Positions 12,168 to 27,102 of a stretch of 64,000 nt of DNA are shown piece after piece. The notes under the pieces were generated by a model that saw only the letters and a program-made list of their open reading frames with translations, was not told the DNA's origin and ran no database searches. The stretch comes from Anisakis pegreffii (taxonomy: Eukaryota; Nematoda; Chromadorea; Rhabditida; Anisakidae). A program made the translations under genes and the position numbers. Positions within the stretch are counted from its first letter, which is position 1; every line of letters begins with the position of its first letter. The DNA lies in assembly GCA_035041965.1 (NCBI GenBank), contig JAPYMA010003026.1:1-64000 (forward strand), given 5' to 3'.

Positions 12168-14176
12168 TTGTATTTAGGTTGGATGAGTATGGAGTATGGG
12201 ATACTGCATATTGCATTTAGTTGTTTTATTTTGATGTATTCGTTTTGGATTTGAATTGTGTACAGTATTTTGAAGTGAGATTTTATGACAGTTTCATAAT
12301 TATTATTATGATTATCATTATTCTTATTGTTGATATAATCAGTGCATTGTGCTAGCCGAATGTGTGGTACATTATTAATTTTAGCGTGTTGTTTAGGTTT
12401 AGACACTGAAAACATTTGTATCCAAGAATGTTGAAAGTAGGCTTGATGTATTGATTTTGTTGAATGTTTTGAATTCTCTTGACCACATTGTTCCTTGTTT
12501 GATATTGCTGCTGAAGTGGTCATGAATATTTGTTGAATTTGTAAGTCTCTGTCGATTTTATCATTGCCGCGTTTCTGTGCTATTAGGTGAAGAAATATCT
12601 ATAGGATTCATTATAAATATTGTGATTTATTATCGAGCAAACATGCGATTTTTTGTTTTGATATCATATCATAATTGATAGTGGCGTTGTTCTTGTTGAG
12701 GTTATTATCGCTGTTACTATCATTATTCGTGTTACTGTCATTATTATCGTTCTGTCTTGTTTCATAGCGATTCATGATGATGACGATGATGAAGTTTTAT
12801 TGTCAGACGGATATGATGAATTCTGTGAATGAATGACTGAAAAATTTGAATTTTGTAAATTCAAATGTTTGATTAGTTGTCGATGAAATCTGCTTGTTGT
12901 TGTTATTACGCTATTTATTCGCTCGAGTATGGTCGTTCCAATGAGATTGTTTCTGTCGCATTTGAAAGACTAAATTGAATTTTGTGGACATGTTCATTGC
13001 AAACGCATTCCTTGTGAATATGAAAACAGAGGATCGATTGAGTTTTATCTTCGTCTCAAACATGAATGAGATAAATTCCCCTAATCGATCATCTATTGTC
13101 ATTATTGTTTTTAATTTGGCTCTGTTCTGTTTGTGGATGTTAGGGTGTGGCCATTATCGTTATTATTATTATTATTATTTATTGTTGTTCTTATTGAGAT
13201 CATCATTATTTTCATTGATATTATTCTATTGTATCTTCTGATCATAATCTCATTCAATTGAATAGCAACTATTTGATGTGAACACTGTAAGAATAAGAGT
13301 AATAGGAAGGCTAAAAGGAAGTTTTCTGCTGCTTGACATTGAATTTGTTGGAAAAGTTGTGTTCAGTGTAATTTTTTGTTCGATCCTTCGCAATCTGTAC
13401 TATCAAGTTTTGGTTTTGTTCTCATTCATTCTCTATGATATAATATAATGGTCTTGTTTATTGCCTGTTTCTAATGATGTAAAGTAGTGGTTTGTGCCAG
13501 TCGTGACAAATTTTGATTGTTGTTGTTGTTTTTGTTTGTGGTGTCTATCGACTATCAGTGATTGTCGATGCTAATCCAAAAAGCAGCTAGATTTCATCGA
13601 GTTTAGTCAGTATGAATTGAGACTATATATCTCGTTTACAGATCAATGATGTAAATTATGAACGATCGTCTGTGACATATATGTACAATATCCTCTTCTT
13701 TCCTTTGGTAGTATTTAATATTTGTTTGCGTTTTCGAATTTGTGATTGATTTCATATGTTCGATGTCTGTCTGATATGTCAACTTTATGTTAATATTTCA
13801 CAGATTTTTTGTGAATTTAGAATTGTTTCGAAGCATTCTTTAACGCAGCCAGAATGCATTATCCATTCATTTGTGTAATAATTGTTTGTGTGAGATTCAA
13901 ATTTGTCACATTTCCACTTTACTCTCTCTTGAATTTCGTTATAGTTCAGTTGATTTTAATTTGCCACACTAACTAAAGATGTCTGCGAGTGATCTTCACA
14001 ATTCATTGTTGTTGTTTCATCATCATATCGAATTATCATCCATAAGTCTGTTTATTAAAATTTGATTATTCCGTTAATCGTTTATTCATTTTTTCGTGCA
14101 TCATACATACATATATGTCGTTGTCGTCTTCATCATAATTGTCACTGTCATTAATCTATGATAATGTAATAATAAA
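12168..14176 (+). other. probable long 3' UTR of the BOD1-like gene
   Basis: About 2 kb without coding exons, rich in TTATTATT and TTGTTATT runs. The first AATAAA that fits lies at 14171-14176. An earlier non-canonical signal cannot be excluded, so the UTR may be shorter. Confidence 0.35.
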
Positions 14177-15311
14177 TATTTCATATCATAATTTCGTTTC
14201 GTTCCTATCACATATCCATCCTATCAAAGGGAATACACGACACAAGAATGCATTACAGTGATAGTTTGCCGATGCAATTTAAGAAAAAGACAAAATATCC
14301 AAATACGAGCAGTTGAGGTGTATATGAAGATGGGTTAAACGAAAATGAAGAGTTAATTGGCCGTTAGCTTATGAAAAGTGGAGATATAGCAGGTAAACAC
14401 GACTGTTTATCGAGTAAATAGCAATCAAATGCGATGATTAAAGAAGGATCATTAAATAGGTGCGTTGATCATTTATTTAGGCGCCTTTTGATCATTTTTG
14501 ATCTATTCTACCGAAGCGATTGGATTCCTCGTAAATTTTATTGATTCCGTTGAATGGTACGATCGTTTCGAAGAAATAAGCTGAGATCAGCGCTTCTGAG
14601 CGGTGACAGTGGAAGATGATAAGATAACTGATAAAGTATAGTGAGGAGTTCGCTCATCGCAAACAGTAAAATAAGTCATCAAATCGCTCGTCACACTAAT
14701 CGTTTCTTATCTGAATGATTTCAATGTTCAGTTTATCAAGTGAATGAATCTGATAATACCTGTGTTTGCTAATGACTTTTTATCGATAAGAACTTGTCGT
14801 TCATTTGGCTATTTCGCATTGAATTCCATCGAGATGGCCGCCGCATTTCGTATGAGTTACTTTTATCTGGACTTCAAAATTGGTTCCGTTAAGTAATCTA
14901 TTTTTTGCCCGGAATCACTCGTGGAGAATAGCTTCAAGACTCTATGCTGGTAGTGATTAGGTCAGCGATTGAACCAAAACGACATGAGATGAAAATAATT
15001 CAGCATGAAAAGTATCTGTTCACGAGTGCAAGCGTCGCCAGCAAATGATAACAAGACAGTCCAAATCAGTTACGAGTTTGTCATCGTATCTTTTGGAATG
15101 GAACGATTTCTGTTATCATAAATGCTCTCATATTCTCATAATCCTTCGTGATTAAAAAATTGATTATCAAATAACGTCCCAACCTATGCTGATAACTTCT
15201 TCACAGATATATACATGCAAATGCAGATGTTTTGTTGAAAAGTGGTTTAGCTGCTAATGGATTGCGTATTTTTTTCAAATTGTTGCTAGCATTCAAAGTA
15301 GCTCGCTTACT

Positions 15312-15362
15312 GTTAGATATTTCATCGTTTAGTCACGTCGATTCGACGATGAAATATCCAAC
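15312..15362. repeat. inverted repeat, 17-base arms
   Basis: Arms 15312-15328 and 15346-15362 pair at 16 of 17 positions, with a perfect inner 13 bp (GATATTTCATCGT / ACGATGAAATATC) and a 17-base loop. The loop flank holds the near-palindrome CGTCGATTCGACG. Function unknown. Confidence 0.8.
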
Positions 15363-18300
15363 CGACGTGGATAATCTGGAGAATAGTTCTCTTGGAGCAG
15401 ACGATTGCTGTGGCAAAAACATGAGTCGGATGATGACTGCAAAAGCGGTTGCATATGACAAGTTGTCATCGTTGTCAAACGAAATTCACCAATTCCAAGG
15501 TCAGTCAGTCAGCCGCCATACGAAGGAAAAATGAATGAATTCAAACATAAATCACCGTTTTTTTGCATGGAAAGAAATTTTCGCTCTGGCACTATAATAA
15601 TAAGTAATCTGATTTCGTATTGCATCATTATTCGAACCATCTGCTCCCCATTTCCTCTGAACACTGGAAGTGTTCCGTCTCATTCAGTCAAATACGACCT
15701 TGAACATAAAATGAATACCTGCTCGGGCCATTGTCTATTGCCATTGCTACTGGTGATCATTTGCCTCCAAAATTGCCTACCTTGAAAATCGCTTCCTTGT
15801 TAATTATACTGAAGAATTGTTAGAATCGAAAATGCGAGATTGATTGATTCATGCCTTTCGGTTCATTTCATGTTTTTTACTCGTCTATTGTTGAATACCA
15901 AGAGGCAATTCATTTGATTCAAACGGAATTCATTTGAGAAATCGTTTTCGATCAATTCTTCAAAACACCATAAAAATCACTGATCGACTTTCACAGATCA
16001 ATGTTTCAGTACGTGCAAGTTCAAGAATAGCAAAAATTCTTTCTGTGTTAAAGAACTCGTTATGTTGTCATTAATTAAAATCAACGAGTGTTTGGCCTAT
16101 ATGTGCACATTATGATAATAACAAATTTGATTTCGCGTGTTCGTCAATCTATTGTTCACATTGCAAAAGCCATTGTGCTTATAATTAGCTCGCAGCTAAC
16201 AATGAGAGTTAACAAAAAACACATCTTAAATCCTCAGTCCTGCGAAATCGCCATCGATACATATCCACTATTCAGTGTGAACGTAGCGATTGTTCAGTTT
16301 GTTGTTTCCTCGTTTTGAAAACTGCTTTTCTCATGTTCCAGCTTCTCAATGAATTAAGTCCCGTCTTCATAACACCAGCGATAACAAATGACGATATAAG
16401 ATCCAGTGAACATTGTATTGTATGATTTCACAGATGATAATGAAAACAATTCAAAGGAAACAATCTTATGTTATACTGTTTGTTTGAGTTTGCCTTTGCT
16501 CCCTTGATACCTTTTTATCTCCCTCGAACGAATGAACATATGAACAAATGGTTGAGTTAAACTGGGATCCTGTTATGATAGGATGCTAAACTGCCCTACA
16601 ACAATAATGTGGATCGATGGCTCGCTCGTAAAGGCGATTTCTTAAAGGGAAATTGATTGAGGGACGTTGATGAGTGCTGCTGCTGCTGCTTGACTCAGCA
16701 AAACTGAGTCTTTAAAAGCGTTTGAGAAGAAGGTGTTTGAGATGGAGAAGAAATTAAGAAGAGAAGTTAAGAAATGACTGACTGAGTTATTGTACTGAGA
16801 GTAATGAGTGAGCAGTGAAAATGCCCTCTTTCCCTCAGTGCATTTTGTCCGTTGTGTTGTTGATTCGATTCGTTATTCGTTTCTTATTTTATCGCCGACA
16901 TCGTTGATCGATCCATCCATCTTCATTTTTCATTCCTCACATTGTGTTTTTGAAATTGCTTTTGTGAATCGCTCATTTATTCAGTGCTAATTCATTGATC
17001 ATTATCATTTTCATTGCGCTTTGCGTCTTGCCTTTGTTACCTCGATTCATTTCGTTTCCTTCTGAGCATGCACATCGATGAAACGTTTTCGATGAAGGGA
17101 ATGAACCAAAATTCTTTCACAACGTTTTCGCGTACTGTTGCAGAATGTCTCTGAAGGTTATCTGGTTTTGATCCCTCGGAACTCAATGTGAATTCGGAGA
17201 TTTCTCGGTTTTAATGAAATTTTTCATTGCTTATTCATAGCATCGCTGGAAAATATGCCGTAACAGCTTTCGACACACTCATTCACTCAGCTGACAAATA
17301 AAAAAAAAAGAATCAATTTTCATACGGCTCAGCTCTATCTATGTGTCCTCTTTATAATCCTCTTCTAAGATTGCTTCGCTCCTCTTGATACGTTCATGAA
17401 ATCGCCTGTTCGACTGACTAAAAGCATAGTTTTTTCAGTGCACTTTTTAAATGTTGTTGCATCGTTTTTCGTGTTGATCGACTGTTGTAGCAGTTGTAGG
17501 ATTCAAAGAAACCAACCAGATTCGTAGATTCATAGCCTGTGGATAGCAAGCACCTTTCTTTAGGTAGCTGAAAGTTAGATAGGCTTTTCAGCTGGAACTG
17601 AGAACAGTGGACACATGGAAATTTGAGATAGACATCGTTCAGTCATGCATTATTCATTTTGGAAAAGTTTGAGCATAGTGTAGGTATCGTTGAAGGGTGA
17701 AGCACATCACCCAAACATACAAGCGTTGATGTTCATGCCAATGTACTATATGATTGTATAATATGTCTTATATGTGAGGAGTGCTTATGAATATTGAAAA
17801 AGTATGCAGCTCAAGCGGTACGACTCAAGCATGGTGAGACTGGCGTGGCATGCGATAGCTGGTACATAGGTAGTGGGCGATATGCATGCATGGATATACG
17901 GCATAGATGTTGGTCAATATTAGCATGTTGTGAATCCGGATGATAGGATAGTCTGATAGATTATCATGAAATGTTATCGAATATTTGCTTGTTTTTTGCT
18001 TATAGATTAGTTTCGATGGTATGTTTTGAGGTGTAACACCATCATTTAATCATGTTTAGTGATAGTATTTGAGATGATTGATTTTTTTCGAATGGATTCA
18101 TGAAAATTGCTCTGTGCTGTTGCTGTGTCTGTCGGCAAGATTGAATCTGTATGACTACGGCAATGCACTTGAAGGATGATGATATTCACTCATGTAATAT
18201 GCCCGCATGCCCAATAACATTCACATCATGCACTCTTGTTTATAGGAATATCGCAATTGAATGTGTACGTGTGCTTTATTATAAATGCAGTATTGAGGAG

Positions 18301-21300
18301 GTACAATGATGATGTTATCTGTTCTGTTGATAGCATCAAATGTGTGAAGGAATTGCGTGAGAGTCGAGAGTGATGCGCATGGATAAGGGCGTCTGAAACT
18401 AGAGAAAACGAATGAACTGTTTGTTGTTGATGATCCAATGCCGAATCTGGTGAATACACGAATGAACAGAACATGCCTATCATACACATGTGCTTTTTCA
18501 CATGCTTGCAAAAAGCATCGTTTCTCATGATCCTTTGAATTAACCAAACGATGAAGCCAGCAGCCAGCTTATCATAGTCAATCGACGTTTTGATTTATTG
18601 TATGATTTTAAGTGACGTGACATAGGAGAATTTGAATTGCTACTCGAACGGATGGAGGATAATCGATGTAAATTTGAAGTGAATTCATAAGTCATATTCG
18701 ATTCCCATTTGATCGTGATGTACAATGGATAGTTCAATTTGTCTGACCTACTTTTGAGTGCATGAGGAGAAGAATTGTTATTATTTTCTTAGTTTTTGAT
18801 TCACTATGAAATTCTTGATCATCCACTTCTCGTCCCTATGGATTATGAACAGAAGAACTTTCTTATGTTGTTCGACGAAAACAATCTCAACTCGGCCATG
18901 ATGTCCGTGATGATAAACATTTATAGTACAGACTTCTTCATTACACACTGAACGTTTTTCGTCTCCAACACACCTCTGCAAGGCACCAACCACCCTTTTT
19001 CGTCTCCTTAGAAAAAATTGTTTTGTGGGAATGTACAATCGAATGACTGACTGATAAGACTGATAAAAACCGTTATTTAGCGTCCATATAAGAAGCTTGT
19101 GCTACGTTTGCTGCTTTCCAAATCGAACCAATTCATCTTCTGACGCGATCTGAGTCATTTTAAAAAATGTCTTCATCGCCAACATCACATCACCATTGCC
19201 ATGGAGATGATGAATGAATCGTATTCTCAGTTTTGTTTCAGTAAGTGAAATAATTGTTTCAACTGATGAATTTTTGCCGAATGCTCCAAATTCTACTTAT
19301 TGCCAAATGCATCATGTATTCTCCTCACCAAGGTATCGCGCATCATCGAACCAAGCCTGAAAGCTAGTTATGCTTGTCAAGCTTACTATATAGACTGAAA
19401 CTTAAAGAAATTAATATATAGGAATTTGATTTAGGCCAAAAAATACTCCGCTATCGTTCTTCAACCTTATTGAACCGAACGAATCGATATAATTTGGATT
19501 CATGATACTTTTATGATTAAATCACTGACATCAATGTATACAAGGATTTTTCTATTACTTTTTCAAGTTTCTTTTCACTTCTGCTCTCACAGTTGCTTGT
19601 GTATCACATAGCCTAGAGGTAAACTGCCTATTGCTGACTGAATACAAGCAAACATTCAATATCGACCAAAATCGCACAGCATTTGTGAAGAGCAGAACGT
19701 AAACTTTAAGAGCGTTGTTCATAAAAATTTGCTATATGCATTCAATAATAAGATATGTTCTGTTGATTGCCTCGAAAACATTAGCTGATATTTTGCATTC
19801 TATCATCGTTCATTACAATTGCGTATCGCTTCAGATTGATTCATCAATCGTTATTTGCTTTGCAATACATATGAATAAAACTTTCAATTGTTTTTATGCT
19901 CAAAATTGTATGCCCTGAACACCAATCACATCAGACATTGACCTTTCGCATTGTTCTATCTTTATCACCACAATCACATACTTCATAATCATCAATTACC
20001 ATTGAACAACAACTTCAACTTTAGTCTAGGATGAGTGGAATGATCAGAGAACAGTACAGAACCGATTGATTGATTAATGAAACTGAAGTGAGCTGCTGCT
20101 GATCAAACTGATCAGTACATCACGCAAGTCAAAAATCCATTCATATGCTTAAAGATATCAATTATGAAAGGATTTCACAGTGGTTTCCAAACAGAACTCT
20201 TCCATTAACATCCTCTCGTGGATGATAATCCACGCAGTTTTCAACATTACTATCGCCGTCATCAGTCATTTCGTCACTAAATTTAATTTATCTGATTGAT
20301 TTTCTGACAATTCAAACTAACAAATGCTATCCTGTAAAGTGATATGATTTCGCATCGATTTGTTTATTCTTTTCCAGCGAAAAAAAGGTTCATTTCATTC
20401 TATTAGTGGTTCTGTTTAATATGTGATTCGTTGTGAATTTTGACTGCGATCAAATTTTAGAGAACGAGAGTATTAGTGTGAGGCTTATGAGGCTGAAATC
20501 CTTCCGAGTAACTCATTCGAACAATACGAACAAATTTCAGTGTTCTTTTAAAAAATTTTACTCCTTCGCGTCCATTTGATTGCTATTCTTCAATCACCAA
20601 GTGTCATAAAGCATTCAAATTGTCATAAAAGACTGGAGATATATCTTGAAAGATGAATACATCTTCTTAATAAATTCATCTTAATTACCTCTTAATGATA
20701 TTATAAATGATAATAAATACATCTTAATGATATCCTTTCAATATTTTGATATTATATTCATCCGTATTGTATAATTTGACTGATTCAATGATCAAACATT
20801 AATGGTATTCATTTAAATTCTTCGATTCAGTATTCTCTGACATATTTATATATGTTCATGATATCATCGTTTCAATTGAATTTGCGTGGAAAAAAACATC
20901 AAATTAGATGTTTGAGGTGTGTTCATGTTTATTTGAAATTGTTCGTTGAAATACATACTTATTAAGTCGTTTTTGCTCAATGCTCCATGTTCCATGGTAA
21001 TTTGATAATAGTTCTCAAAGATGACGAGTTCTTTGCCTCAAAAACCAAAAAAAAACGAATGAAATGCGTGAGTTTCACAACGTTTTGTCATGCATCGTTT
21101 AGAGATATTCAGTGGAACGCCACATTTCAACTCTATTCAAATGAAATGGTGATTGATTGTATTGAAGAAGAAATTTATCCATTCCTTCATATAAGTAGTA
21201 CTTTGTTTGGCTCATAGTATATGATAACACTTTAGCATAGTTGTGATTATATGATAACACATGAAAAGAACATGTAATTGGCGAAAGAAATTGACACGGC

Positions 21301-24300
21301 TATCGACTACGACACTTCGTTTGTATGTGAGTATGCCATTTGGTTTGATTGATAAGACTTGATGATGACTTGGTGATAGAAATGAATGTGCGACGCTGAT
21401 AAGGCTGATAAAATTTTGCCGTTAATGTTGATCAGTAGAAGGTATGTATGTTGTGTTGACCAGCAACGATATGCTAAACTGTTTTGATCGTCGTATATTT
21501 TGCTTATTCACCCACCAAAATTTTCACCTTTTTTTACATTTGTTATAATATTCTTCTGTCTCAAATAGTAATTTACAAAGCAAAGGTGCTGATGCTGCTG
21601 TGATCGATCCATGCTTTCATGTGGACACATGAAAAAGTGCTGCATCTGCGCCGATTTCTTGCTGTCAAAACTGTGTGCATTTCATGCATATTCAATGCAT
21701 TTTTTCCGACAAATCATGCTTGATTTATGTGAATGGAGAGAAGGCGCACGCACATCTGCATGTGACTAATCAAATAACTATTCATAGACCATTGCACTCC
21801 ATTTAAAACTGTTCTCTTGGTTTTGTTCATCGAGAACAAATCGGTCACATCGAAAACTGATAACTTGTCATATTTCATCGTATTTTCAGCTCTTTTTCAT
21901 TAAAAGGGCGTTTGTTTGCCATCGAAATTGATCATTACGTGTGTGTGCTTTTTTACAGTTTCCATAGTTTGCAAGTATTTCTGACTGTGCATAGGTAATG
22001 ACTGAGTTCGTAGTTTGTGACAGTTATGGTTTGTGATAACAACTCAAGAAGTGATGACATTGCAGTATTGCAGTAGAAAAATTTCTGGTTTACTATTTCA
22101 CGTGAATAATTAATGCATTACCGTACAGTCCGTCAAAAAATCTGGCTCTCTGCTATAAATAAAAACGCAGTTTCGTTTCCAAAGTTAGCATATTACTGGG
22201 TGTCTATGGGTAGAGCTACAGCTACAGGTAAGGTACGAAATACTTTTTGTTAGAGTGACATCAGCGGATATAAACGATGTTCAGAAACGTGTGTTTGTTT
22301 TCAGATAGTTTTTTGAACAAAATACTGCAGATTTAAAGAGTTTGCATTGATTATGATGAAGACGACGTATCAGAGAATATTTATGATGCAGATGTTTAAT
22401 TCTGTTCTGTTTCGATCCCATTCAACACAGCATCGTTGCTTTCGTGCTTGGCGATGATCGATGCTCATCACTGCTTTCATTTAAAAACTTGCTAAACGAT
22501 TGATAATTCCACATGAATGAATTGACTGATATGATTGCGGTTCGTTGATGCACTTAATTTGAACACGAAATGTTAGTAGGGTCAATGGAAGGATGCCTGT
22601 CTGATCTCCATCTTCGAGAGTATCTTCTCATTCCGAATGTTGGCTGCTGGCATTCGAGAGCTATCGAAATTGTTTGGTGACATTAGTTGAAATTTCTGCT
22701 CAAGTTCGGTTTCAGATTTCCATCACATTTCTGTTGTGTATTCTGCACTTCGGAAAAAATTGTCAGCACTCAACAGATTTTGAGTGTTTTGCAATCTTGT
22801 TCAGCAATAAATTTCAATGTAAACCAAGCTTTATACGTGGGCATTGATCAGTTGTAGTTTATCAATGACTGTTCTGCCTTAAACATTGCGCAAGACTCGC
22901 AAAGTTTAAACGAACTGAACAAGCTTCAGTTGATATGCGAGTTGCACTTGAGCACATCACTTTAATAGAATCCAAATTCATCTATGATCTTGATTCGGTC
23001 ACATCTTGATAAAATATCACTGCGTAAAGCAGAACTCAGAAAGTCATGAAGTCAATTTCTTGTGAATTATTCGCTTCACTTGAAGATTTCATTTCATGAT
23101 ACTTCCGAATCAAACTGTCATTTAAGGCGTCATGTTAAAACTTTTCCCTTTCATCTGCTCATAAGATTGAACAGTGTTTGACCAAAATCATGAATGATTA
23201 GCTTGAAAATGTGGAATCAACCGAATAGTGGACAAAAACATCCTCAAAAAACCAAAAAACCCCAAAAAAAGTATCGAACACAATGATCATCCAACATGAA
23301 TATTAGTGTACGTATGCATTGTCTCTCTCTTCTTTTTTTTTCGAATTCCAATCGTAAGTTCCAAATTCTAACTCATCTCAATTCCAGACGAGTGCTTTTT
23401 TGGCAGAACATAAATTTTTTTGAAACAGCCTTGTTTCCATCATTTTCTATGCATATACACATATTTTTACACTGTTTGCACTTCACATTTTTCATACTTC
23501 TACATAAACAATTTCCACATTGATTATGATGTATCTGTGTAACGTTGTGTTGGGCGTTGTGTACTTTTCATACTAAATTTTTGCGCATCCCGCAGCCCCA
23601 CCAACACTAACATATAATAAATTTTTGCCATTCAGTCAATCAATCCAGATTCGATTGAAATTTGATCAAAAATCGAACATTCGATGATCAGCTGCTGATC
23701 AGGCCTGAGTTATACTCATCGTATACCTCTTATTTCTTCAGAATTTCAATATCTTTTCATAAATATTCGCAATTATGCATACATTTACACGATAGATATT
23801 ACATACATGTCGTCGTTATGGCTGCTCGTATTAATCTCGTTGCTCATGTTGATTTTCCTTCGAGTTGTCGGCTGTCGTTTCTGACTCTAGGCTATTTTCT
23901 GTCCTCGGCTCTACTCTTCAGTGCTTGGCTCTGCCTATAATTTGTGCACTTTCATAAAGATGAATTATAAGAAATTGTTTTCTGGCCAAACGCCTAAACA
24001 CACTCATGTATCTGTCTTACCACTTGTATATCTGCATCTCAGCACTCTCTGAACGACTGGATGGCTCGATGCTAGCTAGCCTCAACTTATATTCTCAGTC
24101 ATGTGTTTGTGATTGTCCACAACACTTTGCTCAACATACAGCTGAGAGCTTACGAAATCAGAAAATGAAAAAAAAATCCATATTTCATACGTCAATCTGA
24201 CATACTCACGGAGGTTTAAATGAACCTATTCATCTATTGCCAATGTGCCTCTACTCAGCAGGAAAACATTATCCGCAATCCATAACTGCATGTGTCACAT

Positions 24301-26726
24301 ATGAATTCAAGTGTGACAGTGAAGCGATCCATTGAAATGCAGCGGAAAATCTCTCTGAATTGAATCCGTGAACGGAAGCATGGAAGCCTAACGCTTGCTA
24401 AATGAATGTTTATGCTCTTTCAAAGGTCTCCACATGGATTCATTTCGTCCAATAGTAAGCGTTCCTTTCAGAAATAAGTGATGAACCAAACACACAGCTA
24501 ACAGGCATAAACACAAGCAAGTCCGCAATATCCGATGTAAGTAAGTGCAAGCGAGGCAAGCAGCAAGATTATACAAATAATATCACGATGCTCTATGTCT
24601 AGGTGTACTGATATTCCTCTCACTATCGTAATATTATACTTAATTCCACATTTTCTTATTGCCTATCACTGCCAGCCCTAAAAGAGTAATGTCTGAGCTT
24701 TGCATTAGTGATGATTTATGGGTTATGGATAGCAGCTATCTGGGTGATTTACTGAATGAACGAACTAATAAATAGTTAGATGAATGGCTAACGAGTATCT
24801 AGCTGAATGCTCAGTACCGCTTATGGATTAGAAGTGAATACTGATGTGGGCAAAAAATACGACATATCAAAATACGATAGGTTTTCTAGCGATTCAAGTT
24901 GTATCCTAATAGCTGCACTATTGAGGTATGCTATTGCTGCTGCATCTTAATCGAAACGAGACAGAACTATAACTTATGATCGCGTGGATGAGGAAAACAT
25001 AGCAGCCAGAAGCAAGTAACACGATAGAATGAATGAATATCCGTCCCTAAATCCGCATCGCGACAGCACATCCGTCGTCTCGTTTCGATTTATATGTGTT
25101 CGATCGGTCGTTTATGTGCTCTTTTCTCACTGCCAGTGAATGCATGTAAGCGATTCCAAGTGCAAAACCTTCCAATGTTCTCCTCAGTTTCCTATCATTT
25201 TCTTTTTTCCTCATTCAACTAGAATGTTTTCTAATATATAAACTCATTCACATCTTAAATACACGTACAACATCATATCAGTCAGTACCAATCGAATTTC
25301 ATAAAATATTACGACAACAGCCGTTTCATATCAAACCAGCAAACGAAAAGATTCCATGATCACCGCCCGCAGTTCATGCTTCATGGAACTGGTCACTGAT
25401 ATTTCATCATTGATGACTCATGAAACATGATAAATGGATGGATGACATTCAATGACAGTGATCTGTTTGTTCTTTCGTAATTCTTTCTTAATTCGTTAGC
25501 GTCTGCATCGGATTTCATAGTAAATGATCTCAATAGTAGAACAAAGCACATATATGCAAATAAGTTTTCTCCAATTTAAAGTTGCTTATCATTTTCATCA
25601 TCATCAACTTTATCAGTTATTTTTGAAAAGATTTGAGTGGTATGTATGTAGACAAACTTATTCATCAACGTATACCTGTCAAAAGAATCAAGTGCTAGTA
25701 ATATGCGTTGATAATGGCTAATTGACATCTTTCATATGAAATGAACGAGTTTTCTGATTGCTTTTTGCTTTGTTCTTGTATTGTATTGCATTGCGCTGGT
25801 TAATGAACCAATAGAACGTAGATGTGAAACTGTGATATAATTTCTTGAGTTTTTCAACTCATAAATAAACCAATTGTTAAACTCGTCTTTTGATCATTTT
25901 CACTGTAATTTGTTCGAATTTGTGCGCAATGCATTCAGCGATTCGTTGAGTTGTTCAAGAAAATGTATGCTTCTTAATTCTTCACAAGATTTTTTTTCTT
26001 CAAATGATTCAAACTCAAGTCTGTCATCCACAACTCTGTGACTATTGATTAAACGATGATGCAAACGATGTAAACCCCATTCCGAGTTCTGCATGTGTCA
26101 ATTAGAGGAAGTATCGTGCAAAAATAATCTGATCATTCTTAACTAATCACAGCCTATGAAAAGTTTACTTTATCAAACATCAAACTTGTTTACAGTCGTT
26201 TATTTTGCCATCATTTTGTTTCACAATCAACCGAGACCACAGTCTCCTAAGTGCTCGAGTGCATATTGCGAGTATTGTATCGAATATTGTTTGTTTGCGT
26301 CAATAAGTTTTGTGTCTTACTTAAAAAGCGATTAAAAATATTGAACAAACATCGCAATCCACTATCATCTTCTGTGCTCATCGCAACCCATAACATCGCC
26401 ATAAGATTATTTGTTTGCTTCGATGCATAAGCGGAGGCTTTTCGAAACCTTTCGCACTAAATTTGATACTTGATTCTGTTCACTGTACAGAATATCGGTT
26501 GCAAGTGGCGCCTTATATGAAAGAATATATCTATTGTTTCTATTGAACTGTTCAGATTTTATCACTTAAATCGCCCGTGCTAATAATCCATGCAGTGTCT
26601 GAGCCATTCGCACTGTAAAAATCATTCTGGTGTGTCCACCACTTCAGACTTTTCATCGATGTAACTTTTCTGGTGTGGTTGACACTCTATAGAATCAAAT
26701 ATTTGTCTTTTTTTTCAATTTTCCAA

Positions 26727-26789
26727 GGGGTTAAAGAGGGGTTAAAGAACAAATTAAAGAACAAAATTTAAAGGGTTAAAGAACAAAAT
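26727..26789 (+). repeat. degenerate tandem repeat of GGGTTAAAGAACAAAA type
   Basis: Four imperfect units built on TTAAAGAACAAA with intervening GGGG or GGG. It probably arose by local slippage; no function is apparent. Confidence 0.7.
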
Positions 26790-26919
26790 GTTCAGTTGGG
26801 GTTACACTCCTGAACGGATCAAATAAATATTGCTTGATTGCTGGCTGCCTTGAAAAATCATCAGCATCAAATCATGAGCGATTGCTTCACAAAAGATTTA
26901 TATCTATATTCGTAAGTTC

Positions 26920-26963
26920 ATTCTCGAACAATTATAATTTATTCAGTATAATAGTTCGAGAAT
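26920..26963. repeat. hairpin, 17-base arms, upstream of 27103 ATG
   Basis: Arms 26920-26936 and 26947-26963 pair at 16 of 17 positions around the 10-base loop ATTTATTCAG. The inner core is ATTCTCGAAC / GTTCGAGAAT. It lies 140 bases before the next start codon. Confidence 0.8.
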
Positions 26964-27102
26964 CGCATAAAAATACCATAAAATGACCAAAAACGCTTAT
27001 TGTTTCAAGCCTGTGTTCATTTATTGTGCCTATGATGTGGACGTTGTATTTACGAGTGCGTCTAAGTGCATCATTATGATCATCCGTCTATGATTCTTCA
27101 GT

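Larger units (their letters stand above)
14177..27099. other. gene-poor interval upstream of the MRP-5 locus
   Basis: About 13 kb in which I find no gene model with matching splice phases on either strand. Open frames such as 15232-15534 and 18781-19038(-) lack support. No tRNA, 5S or spliced-leader RNA signature was seen. Content worth noting is a hairpin at 15312-15362, a short degenerate tandem repeat at 26727-26789 and a hairpin at 26920-26963. It may hold regulatory sequence for the genes to its right, but no motif proves it. Confidence 0.5.

Noticed and set aside
15232..15534. 100-codon plus-strand ORF
   Set aside because: Starts without a good ATG and spans the hairpin; no neighbouring exon in phase.
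18781..19038. Minus-strand frame with IIHRDEKWM, recalling mariner transposase TGDEKW
   Set aside because: Only four residues match; no terminal repeats, no second catalytic block and no TA duplication seen.
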